From contig JAPEVC010000161.1 in the NCBI GenBank assembly GCA_027946555.1, positions 20,956 through 84,955 of the forward strand: a stretch of DNA of 64,000 nucleotides, written 5' to 3'. Origin of the DNA: Gnomoniopsis sp. IMI 355080. Its lineage: Eukaryota; Ascomycota; Sordariomycetes; Diaporthales; Gnomoniaceae. Position numbers and translations under genes: made by a program. The notes under the pieces were generated by a model. It worked only from the letters and a program-made list of their open reading frames with translations, was not told the origin of the DNA and did not search any database. Positions 35,002 to 46,849 of the stretch are shown here, piece by piece; within the stretch, counting starts at the first letter, position 1; each line of letters opens with the position of its first letter.

Positions 35002-36397
35002 GGTTTCTCAGCGAGCGGACGAGCCAGATTCAATGCTATGCCTGACCCTTCCTCCAGCTTGAGCAAGATGAGCTTGATATGAAGCCGCTCAAGCGGCCAA
35101 CAGTGGAGACGCCCGCATACGCCATTGCCGTTCTCATTTTAGACTGCAGATAAGCCGCTGTGCTGACAGCAGGGTCTTTGTGTGATTTTGGCTTCGTGAG
35201 GCGTGTCTTTTGAGTTGGCCATTTGACATCTGGTCATGCACTTGCAATGGACACGATCTTCTGTCACAACATTGCCGTCGTCTGTCACTTATTAGGCTCG
35301 TGGCGGAACATGGGGCCCGACTCTTTCTCTTCACATGACACACTCCACGAGCAAGTGCCATCGTTGAACAACAAAGAGGAAAAGGGAGAGAGGAGAGACA
35401 GTCATCGTAGAGAAGCTCATACAAGGATGACATGCAAATGTATTTGATCCGGCCACGTTGGACCCGAAGTTGTCGCCGTTGACTTCGGAGACGACGGCCC
35501 TGCCACGTGCCACCGACCGGATCCGACTCTGAGTTCCGAACACAGTGTGGTCTCTACCTAACGGCGTCGGGCGGGCGGGCGGCTCTGAACAGCCACAAAG
35601 TCCAGACCAATCAAATGAAATATCAATCAATATGTATCCAAGCCACGACAGCGTTTATTCCCCACCATTGCAGTCTGGTCAGACCTGTCGCCTGCCACCG
35701 CCCTCGAACCCCAAGCACCAAATGGTCAAATCCAGCTGACTCTCTCGCCGTTCACATGCTCCCAATAAGGTGTGTGTGCTAGACAGGACGATTTAGGTTG
35801 TAGTAGGTCACAGAAAAGCCTTGTTTGCGACCTCGGGAACCCCTGACCGATGCCCAGTGACATGCCGACTTAGTTGGCCACGCTAAACCGATTACGGCCA
35901 CTGTCCAAGCTGAGTCTCACGCCGACTTCACTCGAACGCTGCTTCTTTGCCGTCACTACCTGCACACGACCATCCATCCATCAGCTCCGACGAAGCTCCA
36001 CAACCACCATAGACTCTGCTGCGATACCCATTACGACGATCGACTCTGTATATGTCAAATAACTGCATCTATTTCTCGGTACTTTAGAGTGGGGCATCGG
36101 GTCGGTTTACAGCGGAGGGCCGCCACCAATTCTCAACATTTCGTCACGACCTTTCTCTAGCGCTTTCCTGCTCTTCCGACCTTACAAGACCTATCGTGAG
36201 AGCTGTCAAGAGACGTCTTCCACTTTCGCCATCAGGCATTTCAGTTCATCGCATCCTGATCCTACCTACATGCCCGTCGCTAGGCGATCTGCATGAACAC
36301 CGTCCGCGGTCGCCGGCTACTACCCCTCCAATCCTTCGACTCCGTCTGGCGTCAGTCTTCTGGCGCCGTGACCTAGGTCCATCAGAAATCTGGCACC
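35002..36397. other. divergent promoter region
   Basis: The 1.4 kb between the amidohydrolase start and the SAPS gene start is without recognised exons. The right 400 bases are pyrimidine-rich, as expected for the leader of a constitutively expressed fungal gene. Confidence 0.5.
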
Positions 36398-39300
36398 ATG
36401 TTTTGGCGCTTTGGCGGCTACGCCAACATATCCACCATTGATACCATTCTCGACAAGAACGAGTTTACCCTCGAGGAGCTTCTCGACGAGAGCGACCTGA
36501 TTCAAGAACTCAAGCAACACAATGCAAAGCTTATCGACTACTTGCGGGACGAGCCCGTCCTAGTCAGCCTCCTCGAATATGTCGTTGCCCCCAAGCTAGA
36601 GCCCGTCGCAACTCCGGATGCCACGGAAGATGCAGACGATTCCGAGAAGGGCAAGGGTCGGGCCCTGCCTTTCTCCAGGCCTAGAGCATCATCGCGGGCT
36701 TCAGAACCGGAGAGTAAAGAGGAGGAGATGGAAAAGAAGCGTAATCGCTATGCATACATCGCCGCCGAGATCCTCTCCTCGGACAATTGGTCCATTTGTG
36801 AGGCGCTGCTCTCGAATAAAGCCATGCTGCGAAACTTTTGGGAGTTTCTCAAAAACGATATCCCGCTCGATCCACTGCAAGCAAGCTACTTTACTAAGGT
36901 CAATGAGGCTTTGTTTGACAAGAAGACCGAGGAGATGATTGAGTTGCTCAAATCGATCGAGAATGCAGTTCCTGATATGCTTCGGCACGTGGACTGTCCC
37001 ATGATCATGGACCTCTTGCTGAAGATCATCAGCTTAGAGCGTACAGAGCCTGGACAAGGCATCGTTGAGGTAAGATGAAAATCTTTGCTATCCAGATTCT
37101 TCCGTGTACTAATATTTTTCAGTGGCTTTACACACAAGACGTCATGCCAACACTTCTTTCCTTCCTTGGCCCCGAGCACAGTTGGGCAACCCAGACCTCC
37201 GCCGGTGACTTTATGAAAGCCATCATTACCGTTTCCGCAAACGCGTCACAAAATGAGCAGACTTGCATCGGTCCCAACGAGCTTACCAGGCAGTTGGTTT
37301 CAGTTCCGTGTGTCGAGCAGTTGATTTCGTACATGCTTGGTGGCGGAAATGCTTTGACTGTAGGAGTTGGCATCGTGATCGAGGTCATCCGAAAAAACAA
37401 CTCCGATTACGATCCGGATGTCGGTGCCGAGGCCAACGCTGTCCCTTCAAGTCGAGATCCCATCTACCTTGGTACTCTTTTGCGACTTTTTGCAGAGCAC
37501 GTGCCCGACTTTGTCAATCTGATCATGAACGCCCCAGCGCAAAAGGCACGCATCCAGTCTACGTTCGGCGACAAGATTGAGCCTCTCGGATTCGACCGCT
37601 TCAAGACCTGTGAACTGATGGCCGAGCTTCTGCACTGCAGCAACATGGGTCTGCTAAATGAGGTTGGTTCTGAGGAACTGATCGCCATCAGGGATGCGGA
37701 GCGACAACGTCTTCGAGAGGAGGGCAAGCTGTCTGCCATGCGTGGCGAAGAGATGCCCTCTTCTGCAGACGATCTGACGATGCGCATATCACATTCGTCC
37801 CCAGTTGACGAGGGCCGGAAATTGGAAATCACCAATATTTCAGAAGAAGACGGGTTCGAAGAGGTAGCTCACAGCACCGAGATGACCGAAGATACGTCGC
37901 ACGAATTTGTCAAGGCCGAGGACGAGATACCTGGTCCATCGGCATCATTCTTGGAGAAGGACGGCGACGACTTTGTCGACGAGCCCCTGGCCTCGCCTCA
38001 ACCCAACGCCGGCGAACAGCCGAAGGAGCAGCAATTCGAAGAGCCGGACATGGTCGTTGCACCACTGTCACCATCTAAAGAAAAGGCTGCTGAAATCAAA
38101 GAAGATCAACCCTCGTCTCCTTCCAAGGGCGATCTTGAAGACCTTGTGGACGACATGCAGAAAGCCATGCTTGAGAACAAAGCAGCAACGCCCGAGCCAG
38201 AGGATACATCAGCCACTCCAGATGACAGCGAGGTATCAAGTACGCCTGCTATGGATACCCCGGCGGCGTCTGTGACTGAGTCTGAGGCTGCACCTGAAGC
38301 AGAGGCATCGGAGACAGAGCCTTCCGCACCTACACCGGCAGAGCCCGAGACACAGTCGGAGGATATAGACAAACCTGCACCACTGTTCGCCCAGTCCAGC
38401 CCCTCTGTTGAAGAATCCACAGTCCCGGCGGACGAGCTCAAGCAAGCTGCTGAATCGGAGCCGCCGGTTGAACAGAGTGTAGCTGCCGAACCAACGGAGA
38501 CGGAAAAGGCAGCGGAGACAGTTGAGCCACCGGCAGAAAATGTTGATGCTGTACCGACCGAGGCGCTCGAAGGTCAGCCTGAGGCACCCGAGGCACCCGA
38601 GGCACCTGATCTATCAAACATGCAACCCGTTGTGGGCGACTTCCTGAAGATGCAATTTGTTGAGCATAATGTCGTCCCCACGATATTGTCTTTCTTCTTC
38701 AAGTATCCTTGGAATAACTTTCTGCACAACGTCGTCTACGATATCGTACAGCAGGTATTCAACGGACCTATGGACCGTGGGTTCAACCCCACCCTGGCAA
38801 TATCTCTGTTCGAAGCTGCAGATGTCACGAGTCAAATCATCAACGGACAACAAGCTAGTGAGGAGTCACAGCGTCAGAGTAAGACCCGGATGGGTTATAT
38901 GGGCCACTTGACCCTCATTGCGGAGGAGGTCGTCAAGTTCACCGAGCGCCACCCACCGGAGCTCCTCAGTGAGACTGTCCTTCAAAGAGTCATGGATCAG
39001 GAATGGATCAATTACGTTGAAGGCGCACTGGCAGAGACACGTGAGCGCGATAATGCCATCCTTGGAGGCGTTCGGCCTGAGGTCGCATTGAGTAATCGCC
39101 AAGCTGGCGGTCTTCAAGGAGTAGGCTTGTCTAGTTTGGGTGCCGCATTTGGCAGCTCCCAGGGAGGGTCCAACGCGCTTGCTGAAGCAGGTCTTAACGG
39201 AGGATTAACTGAGGGTGGAGGTGATGGTGGCAACGGTATCGGGCCCTTTGCAATTTCTGCGGGGACACTGATGTCTGGCTTCGGAAGCAGCTCAGACGAA

Positions 39301-40059
39301 GATGAGGATGAGGAGGCTGAAAACGAGGAGGACGTAAACAATGAGGTTAGTTTTTCTTTTGACCGCCGCACGAGGCGTTTTTCTGGGCTTTCTCTGGCAG
39401 CCCCTCGTCCCAAAAATCACACAACCATACGCTCTGTCTCTATGGAGGTTGGGGTCATGAGTGACGATGAGGGAGGGGATGACGACTCGGACGATGAGGA
39501 CGAAGAGCCAGTAAAGCGCTTCGAGCCATCTAGACGCAACGTTAGGACACCTGACCTGTACGACTCCGATGACGGGTCGGACAGTGGCGATGAGACTATG
39601 ACACGGCCGCTTCAAGTTGAACGCAGCAGAGGCGGTTCAAGCATGGGATCTCGCGCGTCGGGGCCTTCAGAAGACCAAATGTTCGAGGAGGTCTCGCTGG
39701 ATGAGGGGAATTCGGATACGTCGGGGGATCACGGCCGAGCGTCGCCAGATGAATGGGAGGATGATTTTGAGGAGGGTGTGGACGTAGAGGAGGGAAGCCC
39801 TGTCCAACAAGTGAAAGATGGGGTCACTGTCCCTTGCCAAGCGGAGGGCGACAGTTACACCAGACCGAGGAGAGGAGACCCCATCAAGCCATCAAGCCCA
39901 CCCAAGCCTACAGCGGACCCGCTTCAACGACCACGGGCTTTGCCCAAAGACTCTTGGGACCACGCAAAGACTCTTATCCAGAAGAACGGGCCTAATGAGG
40001 TGCTGGATGAGATGCTAGATGTCCTACGAGGCCCGCTGAGCGATTCGCAGGACAAATGA
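36398..40059 (+). CDS. SAPS-domain Sit4/PP6 phosphatase-associated protein
   Basis: This is a regulatory subunit of the Sit4/PP6 phosphatase, related to yeast SAP190 and fission yeast Ekc1, acting in cell-cycle and nutrient signalling. Exon 1 (36398-37069) and exon 2 (37123-40059) join in frame to 1202 residues (QGIVE-WLYTQD). The N-terminal helical SAPS domain begins MFWRFGGYANISTIDTILDK and continues through FLGPEHSWATQTSAGDF and NLIMNAPAQK. An insert rich in Glu, Pro and Ala (about residues 470-720) splits it from a second helical block around VVGDFLKMQFVEHNVVPTIL. The tail is highly acidic, with EDEDEEAENEEDV and DDEGGDDDSDDEDEE. A GTTAGT donor after 39341 suggests an optional further intron near 39342-39450, but the frame is open through it, so I did not splice it. 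Confidence 0.92.
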
Positions 40060-40544
40060 GACAGGAAAAGCCAGGGAGGGTCACCACAGCAGCCTCATCG
40101 GGCAAGCAAGGGACAGAACAGGAAACAACAACAGTGAAAAGGTTAATTTTAGGGTTACACCGAAAAGATTTGTTTGATTATTGCAAGAGCTGGAATACCC
40201 AGGCGTTTCGGCTTGGTGCAGTGGTGTGGCACCGCGCTGCTCTATTGGACACTGGGAAGTTTCCAAGTCCTTTTGGTTCCCAGTGCTGACAGTGCTGGCT
40301 GGTCTCGCTTCGCTGGATGTGGTCCTTTGTCTCGTGTCTTCTCGTGTGTGGTTCTGCTCGGGGTGCTGATGGTGGTCCTTGCTCGAGGCTCTGTCCTCAT
40401 CCGCTCAAGCTGTCTCTTCTCGGTCGTGGTTCGTCCCCTTGCTATCCACTTCTACTGGCTCGTGGTACCCCGGTCTCCTGTTGTCCGTGCTTTGTTGGAG
40501 CTTCAAATCCTCATATTCTTTTCTCTCGTTCGCCTCCTTGCGCC
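40060..40544. other. gap between SAPS gene and acidic-protein gene
   Basis: T- and C-rich sequence that should serve as the 3' region of the SAPS gene and the promoter of the next gene. Nothing else recognised. Confidence 0.5.
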
Positions 40545-41500
40545 ATGCAGTCTTCCAAGTGTGACCAGGTATTTCACTCTCAGTCAAGCTAACACATTTC
40601 CAGTTCCGCGCCTACACCGATCCCCTCACTACCACTACCACAAGCAACAACCTCAACCCTCCTTCAGTCCCACCACCGCCACCACCGCCACCGCTCAACG
40701 TCCCGCCATCCCGCGCCCGCATGGCCTTCGCAGCACGCTTGGCCTCGAAACGGAAAGCTGAAGAGGGCACCAGTCCTCCTGACGACCCGGAAGAGCGCGG
40801 CCTGGGCAAGGGCGGTATGAGTGCACTCATGCGCTCTGACGGCGGCACGATTCGCAATCCCTTTGCTGATGATGAAGACGATGAGGGCAGTGATGAGGAG
40901 GGCAGCGATGATGAAGAGGACGGCGATCTGGGTGCCGGCGCCGGCGGCAGTTCGAGTAGCTGGAACCGTGGCGGATGGTGGCGCGGGGCATTAGGCGGCA
41001 AGAAGCAGAGCAAGATGGCGTCTGAGAAGTTTGGTGATGGGAGGGATAGTGACGAGGAGGAGGAGGGTGAGGGTGAAGGCGGTGCCAATAGTAGTGAAGA
41101 TGAGGAGTTTGGCGATTTTGCTCTGCCAGAGGGGCAAGCAGGAGATGTGGCTGGTGGAGTTGATGCAGAGCAGGACAATGTCCTTGTCAAGCCGCTGCCA
41201 CTGCATCCTGCGCCTGGAGCGGCAGGTGCAAGTGGGAGCAATAAAGGGCTGATGGGGCTGTGGCCGTTCACGAAGAAGGACAAAGACAAGGAGGGAGATG
41301 AGGTGGAAGGCTCCCCTGAGACGGCGGAAGGGGAACAGGCGACAGAGGGCGGCGAAGCCGAGGAAAAGGCAGAGGCAGCGGACGAGCCGCCAGTCGTTCT
41401 TAGCGAGGACGGTGAGAAAGTCCAGCCCACGGTCGAGGCCAAGCGACGCACGAGCATTGAGGAGCCGGACGAGGGAGAGGACGAGGAGGTCGTGGTGTAA
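40545..41500 (+). CDS. acidic low-complexity protein of unknown function
   Basis: A 24-base first exon (40545-40568, MQSSKCDQ) and a second exon (40604-41500, starting FRAYTDPL) are joined by a 35-base intron with a good GCTAAC branch site. The protein has 306 residues. The intron is short for a fungus, so the first exon is an inference, but the second exon is open from its acceptor and in frame. The chain has a proline tract, then NPFADDEDDEGSDEE, GSSSSWNRGGWWRGALGG, DEEFGDFALPEG, LVKPLPLHPAPG, LMGLWPFTKKDKD and an acidic end EDEEVVV. No domain is recognised. The acidic composition matches the tail of the SAPS protein next door, and I considered that it might be a distal exon of that gene, but the SAPS frame closes with its own stop 485 bases earlier. 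Confidence 0.55.
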
Positions 41501-42556
41501 TGGCGCTTTGGCTCTCCGGAACCCTCTGGTTGCAAGCGAGTCATTGTAGGAAGTGAGCCGTGTTGCGCACGCTACGTTTGTTGTATAGTAACGAGATCAT
41601 TACTACCTACTATTACGACGGGCATGGGAATGGATGGACTGTGTGAATCACAGAACGGCGGTGGGGCCGGGAGGATGGGCGTTTCTTGGTTGTATTATAT
41701 TGCTATTGCGGATGATAACACACAGTTGCATTGGAATTGATGAATTTGTATGGGACACTTCTTTTTCGGCATACGGATTATGTCTACGAAAGCGCCCTTT
41801 CTGCTCTTGATTGCCCTTTTTGTTTTTCTGTTCCTTTTCACTTCCATCGGTCGCCCGGGGAGAGGGGGGGGGAGGTTGCCGACTCAAGTATCCCACATTT
41901 CGGCACCGACAGCGGCGTGCTATCTACCTACCTACCCACCTCCTACCTAGGTATACGTATATGCATCCTCCCTCCTGGGGCTGATTGCGCTCGAAGATAC
42001 TGACCTAGGAAATGCTTCCCGTTGACAGGACAAGCGCTGTCTAACTGCTTTATTAGCGTCTCGCCCTGTCACTAACCAAGGGTCTCTCTCCGACTGTGTT
42101 TCCTCAATCGGAAATCGACCATCCCCGCGCATGAATGTCTGCCAACCCACTCCACCACTGACAAGGCAAAGCCGCATTGCATGACAGCGCGTGCGTTTCA
42201 TACACAAGACAGGTCGGCTCTAGTCTAAGTCGATTGTCGATCCCAAGGAACTGGACCCGCCTTTCTTTGGTGAAGAGGCGCATCTGAAGGACGTTCGCCA
42301 TGATCACTAGGGCGTTGTATGCGGTGCTTGCGCTGCTTTATGTCCATGTATATCTAAGGGTGAGCTCTGATTGAACCTCAGCGCAGCTCTTTGATTATCG
42401 TGTGAGCTTGACTGAATCTGTCCTGCTCCAGCTCCTCTCCGTCGTCCGACCGCCGCCGCGACAACGTGTGTGAAAGCTCCGGCACGCCAGCGCACCGCCG
42501 TCACCCGCTACCGCGAGAAGCCTACGCCAAGGAAAGAGCCAGAAGACAGAAAGACC
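41501..42556. other. intergenic with repeated CCTACCTAGG motif
   Basis: It contains a run of G near 41863 and a CTACCTACCTACC stretch followed by CCTACCTAGGTATAC near 41925-41955. A possible short exon with a hydrophobic N-terminus (ATG at 42300) is followed by an intron-like sequence, but I could not join it in frame to the next gene. Confidence 0.45.
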
Positions 42557-43981
42557 ATGTCTACCGCGACATTGACCCGACCGCCACGCGCTTACACCTC
42601 CGCTAAGCCGCAGCGAACACCTACATACGAGGCCAGCGAGGATGGCAGCCTTACGCGGCTCCGCAAGCGCAGGCGAGCAGCCAAGAAGGACCCGCCGCCG
42701 CTGGTTCAGAAGGTTGCGCTCGCCGCGCAGGTTTACGGCATCCAAGGCGTGATGGAGACAATGCTCTGGTTTCAGGGATGGCGGGAGTACTTCTATCCGC
42801 CGGGTGCTGGCTGGGGACCGAATATCGTGAAGGCGTACGAGGTCAGGCCACGAATGGGTGTGCGGTATGCTTTGACTCCTTCCTAGCGATTTCTGCATCT
42901 TCAAGACTGACAGCCATGGCCGACCGTCAGCATATTCTTCCCTTCGTCCTACGATCTGACGTCTCCGCAAACACTCCCTACTGTCCTCAGCATCCACGGC
43001 GGCGGCTTCTGCATCGGTACCGCCCGCGACGATGACCAGTGGAACCGTGCGTTCGCAGACTCCCAAGGCATGCTCGTCATCAGCCTCCCCTACTCCAAGG
43101 CGCCCCGAGCACCCTTTCCCGGCGCCCTCTACGACCTCGAAGCGCTCTATCTCGCCGTTCTGGGTGACGAGAGCCTCCCCATCGATCGCACCAGCCGGCG
43201 CACTGGCAGGATCGCGCTTCTCGGCTTCGACGCGGGCGCAAACCTTGCTTTGGGCCTGAGCCAGCTTCCCCGGATCAAGCGGAGCGCGACGCCGCCGCCG
43301 ACGGCGGTGGTGAGCATATCTGGGTATCTGGACCTCGAGCGACCGGTGGCGCACAAGCTGTCAAACAGGCCGTACAAGCCGACACTGCCCTTCCCACGAA
43401 ATGCCCGTACGGATGCGCTCGCGGCGACATATGAGGCGTACGTATGGAGCTATGTGCCATATGGGCACGACCTACGCGATCCACTGCTCAGCCCAGCGTT
43501 TGCGAGCTGTGGCGACGAGGGCGGGCTGCCGCCACATGTGTGTCTTGTAGGCGCGGAGCTGGATGTGCTGGGGCATGAGAGTTGGCGCATGGCCTGTCGG
43601 CTTGTGAGGGATATAGGTGTGAGCAACGGGGATGGGACAAGAGCGAGGTGGAGGGTGCCGGATCCTGATGAGGGTGATATGTTGGAAAGGGTCTGTGGGA
43701 GGGCTGTAGTGAGTGAGAGTCGAGGTCAGTACGAGATGTCTGAGCTAGCAAGGGACGACCAAGAGATCGGAACGAAAGATGGAGTAGATGAGAGTAAGAG
43801 ATTTGGGTTTGAAGAGCGGTGGAAGGATGGCGAGGGGAGTGTCAAGTGGATTCTTGTCCCGGATGCGCTCCATGGGTTCGATAGGGGAGCGATGATGAGT
43901 GCCTCTGGTGAAGAGGCGAATAAGCGTGCGTATATTGATCAAGTTGGGAGGTGGTTACGATCAACCGTGTGGAAGATGTGA
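42557..43981 (+). CDS. alpha/beta hydrolase (esterase-like) with Asp at the nucleophile elbow
   Basis: This protein is related to hormone-sensitive-lipase-type fungal hydrolases. Exons 42557-42864 and 42931-43981 join to 452 residues, with a GACTGAC branch site before the acceptor. The oxyanion segment SIHGGGFCIG is standard. Acid and His candidates lie in CLVGAELDVLGHES and ILVPDALHGFDRG. At the nucleophile elbow the sequence is ALLGFDAGAN: position 203, normally Ser, is Asp (codon GAC). Between the acid and the His there is a charged insert of about 70 residues. The start is the first in-frame ATG that fits (MSTATLTR); the open frame reaches further up to an acceptor at 42431, so an upstream exon cannot be excluded. 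No signal peptide is seen with this start. The gene faces the methyltransferase and terpene synthase genes and may or may not belong with them. Confidence 0.8.
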
Positions 43982-44534
43982 CGCTCTATCCAAGGTTGAG
44001 AGAGGACAAGGCAGTTGATTGCTGATTCCTGCTGTGACAGAGGGCAGCCGGCTTTTTCGAAAGAACTGAACGCCGAGCGAGCACGGTGTCGACACAGGCT
44101 GGTATTCTTTCCACGCCACCAAGAGCTGGGAATGATAAAGTCGTCGAAAGCTTTGCGTAGGATCACAGTAATAAAGTGACATGCCATACCAGTTTTTCTC
44201 ACCTGACATTGGACCAACTTCTTACTTCGCTTCGCAGAGCATGCTCATGTAGGCTGGAGACACTAAATTCTTGCCCAGGTATTCATCGCGCCGCTTGTTA
44301 TGTCATCTGCTACTGAATTGAATGATATTTCTCGCTTTGACTGCCCAAGCGTTCGCCCTAAGCCCTATGAAAGACTGACATTGTTCCCCGTTCCAGTGCC
44401 TAGTGCCTGCAGATTGCCGATGCTTTAAGCGGACTGAGGGATTCCTAGCTTCGTCTACTTTTGGTAATTGGCTTGTCTCGGGAATAGAACGCCCATGATC
44501 GAGGCGAGGATACGCCCAAAGGTCATGAGGTCTT
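43982..44534. other. gap carrying left copy of a degenerate repeat
   Basis: No gene recognised. The right part (44334-44462) is a degenerate copy of a sequence also found at 51738-51866. Confidence 0.5.
44334..44462 (+). repeat. degenerate repeat, left copy (flanks terpene locus)
   Basis: About 129 bases shared in the same orientation with 51738-51866. Identical blocks include GCTTTGAC, CAAGCGTTCGC, CTAAGC, CTGCAGATTGCCGAT, TTCCTAGC and TCGTCTA, with the intervening sequence diverged. It may be the relic of a small transposable element. Confidence 0.75.
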
Positions 44535-45900
44535 CTAACCTTGAGACTCTCCCTTCCAGATTACCTCAAAGATCTTGTCATGGCAGCCCTCGACCCCGTG
44601 CGCCCCGATGAATTCAAATTTCTCATCTGCCTTCTTGAGAATGCTTTCTAGCTCCTTGACGCCCCTCTGCCTTGCGTTGTAAAGTGAAAGCATGAGCAAA
44701 TCAAGTCGTCTGATTTCCTTCACCTCCACAGCGGGCGCAGATCCAATCTCAGGAGCGACCAAATCGCAGATCAACACCCGCGCTCCGGGCTTCAAAGCCG
44801 GTACGAGTGCCTTCAGGATGCGTACGCAGTGTTCATCCCCCCAGTTGTGGAAGACATGTCGGAGGAAGTATAGATCCGCACCCTTCACTGGCTGTGACGT
44901 GAACATGTCATGGTCCATGAACTCGATCCTGCCTCTCAACTCCTCCGCCAAGCTGTCACGACCTGCATCAGAGACCCCAGGCACATCTTGCACGATGAAC
45001 TTTAGGTCGGAATGCGCTTTTGCAATGGCAACGCTGTACTGGCCATTCCCACCGCCGATATCGACAACAGTAGCGTCGCGGAAGTTCCCCCAAGCATACA
45101 TGGCGGCCACCTTCTCGCCAGTCCGAGGATCTTGCTTTGCAATCTGTTCCAAGTGGGAAGAGAAACGCCGCTGAACTTCTTCGTTCTCTTTGATTGTCTC
45201 GTACATTAACTTGTCCGTGTTGTAAGCTAGTTGCCAACCAGTATTTGTGGGCAATTCACTTCCAGGCCATGTCTCTATAGCTTTGGGCAGCTTGAGAGTG
45301 GCCGGACGCAGGTCCTCCAGCAGGGTGAGTGCGAGGTCAAAGAGCGAAGGGTCCTGAACGAGCAGACGAGTGTCGGCAGTATGCGCTATATGTCCCTCAG
45401 TGGGCTCATGAAATAAATGCAGGTTCATGCCTTGTCGGACGATACGCGTGAGCTGATTCTCGGTGATGTAGCTGCACTTCCCCGCCAGTTCTGCGAGAGA
45501 GATCTGGCCATCTAGAGGGACGGCTTGCGGGATATGGAAGTAGCAGATAGCATGGAGGACTAGGTGATCGAGGCACTGAAGAATAGTGCATTTTCAGTAT
45601 AGGTTGTTGGCGCTGCTAGGAAGTTTCCCCAGAAAAGAAAGGAATAAGTCTCACAGAGTATGACATGTCGAAGATTCTTCCCAAAGGCCCGCCAGCCCCT
45701 CGGGCGAGCGCGTTCAGTTCGCTTGAGGCATCGATGAGAGCCTTACGAATATGCTGGTGTTCCGGTGCAAGGTCCGCAATCGTGTCGTGCTGAAAAGTTG
45801 GGGAAGAGGGCAGATGCTGGTCCAGAGCTTTCGCTGCAGCTAGAATATCCTCAGCCAGTTCGACAAGAGTTCTGGTCTGTTGGGAGTTTGCCATGTTCAT
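44535..45900 (-). CDS. SAM-dependent O-methyltransferase
   Basis: This fungal secondary-metabolite type O-methyltransferase of the plant-OMT family transfers a methyl group from S-adenosylmethionine to a hydroxyl. Exons 45655-45900 and 44535-45575 join in frame to 428 residues. The N-terminal winged-helix dimerisation region includes LDHLVLHAICYFHIPQAVP. The SAM-binding loop is VVDIGGGNGQYS at about 252-263. Later come IVQDVPGV, FMDHDMF and FLRHVFHNWGDEHC, whose His325 is the expected general base. The C-terminal VLICDLVAPEIG strand completes the fold. Two nearby ATGs (45900 and 45894) could start it. It is 950 bases downstream of the terpene synthase, on the same strand, with its own promoter, and is the only plausible tailoring enzyme seen beside it. 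Confidence 0.89.
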
Positions 45901-46849
45901 AATTCCACTTCTTGACGATTGCCTACGTAGTTCGTTGATACTGATGGAGACGAGTTAAAATACTGAGAGACGAAATGGGCCATGGCCCCTCGAGGTGTCA
46001 GCTTACGCTTATCTTGCCTACTTCCTGAGGTACCATGGGCACAGGTGCATTTGCCTAGGTATACAACGTCGAAAAAGCAACCGGGTTTCTCCATCTATGT
46101 TCCGTATTCGTGTCCGGTCGTACAGAGCTGCAAGCCCTCAGGAGGTTTGAGGGGAATCAGGCAGCTTTACGAGGCAACGCCAGCAGAATCTCATACGGAG
46201 GAAGTCTCAAGGTCGAGACACACCTTGACCGTGCATACGCATTCGATTTGGGGCTCTTTGCCCACCGCCAAGTCCAGATGATGATCGTCCAGTGTTTAAA
46301 AGCTTTGGATTTACCTACTATCTTCCCTGCCGCAATCTCGATAACAGGAAGGCCGGCGTTTTTGGATTGCTTTTTGTTTCACTCCACCTGATATGGATGC
46401 CTCTACCTACCTAGGTACCTACCTAGGTATGCAAGCGAACACATCGGCTAAACCATCACCTTTGGAATCGATAGGTTTTTCATCCGAGCTGTTTGTATCA
46501 AACCCAAACGCCTTCGAGTTACGCGTCTTCTCAAAATGGGGAATGGCCCTATGGCAACAGGCAATATGGTCACGCAGATTCTTGGAGAGATAGCCACATA
46601 GACTTTTGGGCTGCTATAAGCTGATGATTGCAGGCGAGGAACCTCAGTCCCAGCAGGAAGAGACAAAACAACCTACGTGACACCATGCTTCAGCGAGTAG
46701 GGTTTTTAGACCTTGTATCATGAGATTACGCATCCCACAAGTTGCTATTGGGCTCCATTTCTGAGATAATTTCGAGATGCCGACAAAATTGACACTAATT
46801 AAAGGTATTTGTATGAAGTTACTATTAGTATCCATCTCAAAATATCATG
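45901..46849. other. gap between methyltransferase and terpene synthase
   Basis: This is the methyltransferase promoter region and the terpene synthase 3' region. It holds GCCTAGGTATAC near 46052 and a double element CTACCTAGGTACCTACCTAG near 46408. Confidence 0.5.

Noticed and set aside
40612..41544. 310-codon Ser/Pro-rich minus-strand frame
   Set aside because: Mirror of the acidic GAG/GAC-rich coding sequence on the plus strand; its Ser-rich composition is just the reverse complement of Glu/Asp codons.
42395..43354. 319-codon minus-strand frame
   Set aside because: It overlaps both exons and the intron of the alpha/beta hydrolase on the opposite strand and shows no motif.
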